From Bacteroidales bacterium (GTDB lineage: Bacteria > Bacteroidota > Bacteroidia > Bacteroidales > UBA932), in NCBI GenBank assembly GCA_023227835.1, contig JALOCI010000092.1, positions 1-6,460 on the forward strand: DNA of 6,460 bases, given 5' to 3'. The notes below the pieces were generated by a model that was given only the letters and a program-made list of their open reading frames with translations, was not told the DNA's origin and ran no database searches. Shown piece by piece: positions 5,566 to 6,460 of the stretch. The position numbers and the translations under genes are program-made. Position 1 is the first letter of the stretch; each line of letters starts with the position of its first letter.

Positions 5566-6460
5566 GTAGGTAATCCGGTTAATCTTCGGCGTCCATGCCC
5601 GCTTCTGGCCGGAAACGTCCTTTTTGGCCTCGTTGTTCAGTATCTCCCTGTATTGGAGGAAATCCGGGTCTTGGAGGTTGTCGAGTCCCGTGGCGTCGAG
5701 CGCGCCCCTCATCTTCCACTTGAGCCAGTGGAGAACCATGTCGTAGGCCTTGGACTCGATGGAGTCGCCGTAGGAGTCCACGGCTGTCCTGTCGGTGTAG
5801 TAGTCCATCCTCACGTTCAGGTTGTCGTAATCCACGCTCGGGACGGGCCAGATTTCCAGCGTCCCGTCGGAGACGGAGAACCCAGTCGGCCTACCGTCGG
5901 CGAGGCCCTGGTAAATCTTGGTGTCAACTGGAATCGTCACGGTAATGGCCCCGTCGGAACCGGCGGCGGGGACGCCCGTGAGGACTCCTGCCGTGGCCGA
6001 GCGCGTGACGCCAGTATAGGTCACGGTGTATTCCGTGCCGGAGACGTAGAAGGTCACTGAACCGCTGTCGGAAAACCCGTAGGAGTTGTCGATGTCCAGC
6101 GTCAAGTCCCCCGCCGACGCCTGCGTCCGGCAGTCCGTCCGCACCATTTCTCCCTGTTCCCTGATGATGTCCTCCCTGTCCATGTAGTCGAGAGGCTCGT
6201 CCTGACCGTCAAGGTAGACGTTCAGCAATGACTTCGGGGAGTTGGGGTCGCCGATGTTGGTCGGCAGGGTGAAGGCGTTGACCCCCGCGACCGTCTGCCC
6301 GAGGACGTAGCCGAAAGACTGGACGAAGCTCCATGTCTTGAGCTTCCGCCTCACCTCCTTCAAGCAGTCGTTGACCTGATTGAGGGTCCATTGGTAGCTA
6401 ATCCTCTCGCACTCCCTCGTTCCCGTCTCGTCCAAGGCCCTCTCGATAATCGAGCCGACC
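5563..6460 (-). CDS. Phage adaptor / head-tail connector-like protein (5'-partial)
   Basis: Probably a virion protein that joins the portal ring to the tail. The frame stays open to the window edge. The first start-like codon in frame is a TTG at 6435, but the eight codons above it (V-G-S-I-I-E-R-A) form a plausible helix continuing into the known part, so the true start probably lies just outside the window. Counting from the TTG as residue 1 (290 residues): residues 1-40 are helical (ISYQWTLNQVNDCLKEVRRK) and resemble the N-terminal helices of P22 gp4 / T7 gp11-type adaptors. Residues 102-175 are a beta-rich insert with a FSDSGSVTFYVSGTEYTVTY stretch. LEIWPVP at 193-199 followed by a YYTDRT strand is a pattern recurrent in such phage proteins. 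The C-terminal helix (IESKAYDMVLHWLKWK) and a basic tail end the protein. It ends in TGA, one base before the next start. The family call rests on pattern and gene order; a generic tail-completion protein is the alternative. Confidence 0.62.
   Translation of the reverse strand, partial: VGSIIERALDETGTRECERISYQWTLNQVNDCLKEVRRKLKTWSFVQSFGYVLGQTVAGVNAFTLPTNIGDPNSPKSLLNVYLDGQDEPLDYMDREDIIREQGEMVRTDCRTQASAGDLTLDIDNSYGFSDSGSVTFYVSGTEYTVTYTGVTRSATAGVLTGVPAAGSDGAITVTIPVDTKIYQGLADGRPTGFSVSDGTLEIWPVPSVDYDNLNVRMDYYTDRTAVDSYGDSIESKAYDMVLHWLKWKMRGALDATGLDNLQDPDFLQYREILNNEAKKDVSGQKRAWTPKINRITY

Noticed and set aside
5431..6060. Plus-strand 209-codon open frame across the adaptor-hub junction
   Set aside because: It spans a tight stop-start junction of two convincing genes and has antisense-type composition.
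5563..6435. TTG at 6435 as the true adaptor start
   Set aside because: The frame remains open upstream to the window edge and the added residues (VGSIIERA) look like part of the first helix, so the gene is better treated as 5'-partial.

Overview
The window is a stretch of a tailed bacteriophage (or prophage) structural module. It is GC-rich, roughly 60% by eye. Every base lies in or between tightly packed genes read from the minus strand, so transcription runs from high to low coordinates. I see no host gene, RNA gene, mobile element, CRISPR array, promoter or terminator. No stretch of 300 bases lacks a gene. The host cannot be named. None of the four visible start codons has a convincing Shine-Dalgarno sequence, which points away from a classical Firmicute or enterobacterial pattern but proves nothing.

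Layout in reading order. 6460-5563: a 5'-truncated gene for a portal-proximal adaptor / head-tail connector-like protein. 5561-4125: a 478-residue protein that looks like a beta-propeller tail hub or nozzle, of the kind seen in P22 gp10 and T7 gp12. 4123-1142: a 993-residue modular tail fibre or spike with an internal N-terminal duplication, a glycine-rich fibre core, several short fibre motifs and a C-terminal propeller-like region. 1135-41: a 364-residue protein with two small repeated modules on Pro/Thr linkers followed by a long coiled coil; its function is unknown. 39-1: the first 13 codons of a further gene, whose N-terminus resembles the small module of the preceding protein.

The order adaptor, hub/nozzle, fibre, coiled-coil protein fits a short-tailed (podovirus-like) tail assembled directly on the portal, with the fibre recognising the host. 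The coiled-coil protein could be an internal/ejection protein or an accessory virion protein. This is inference from order and fold-like patterns.

The observations most worth following up are: complete absence of GATC from the window, where about 20 would be expected by base composition; three gene junctions with the same geometry (stop, T, ATG), two of them identical over 11 bases; and a small N-terminal module used three times across two adjacent genes. The rest is ordinary for an uncultured phage tail module, and I do not see evidence of a wholly new system.
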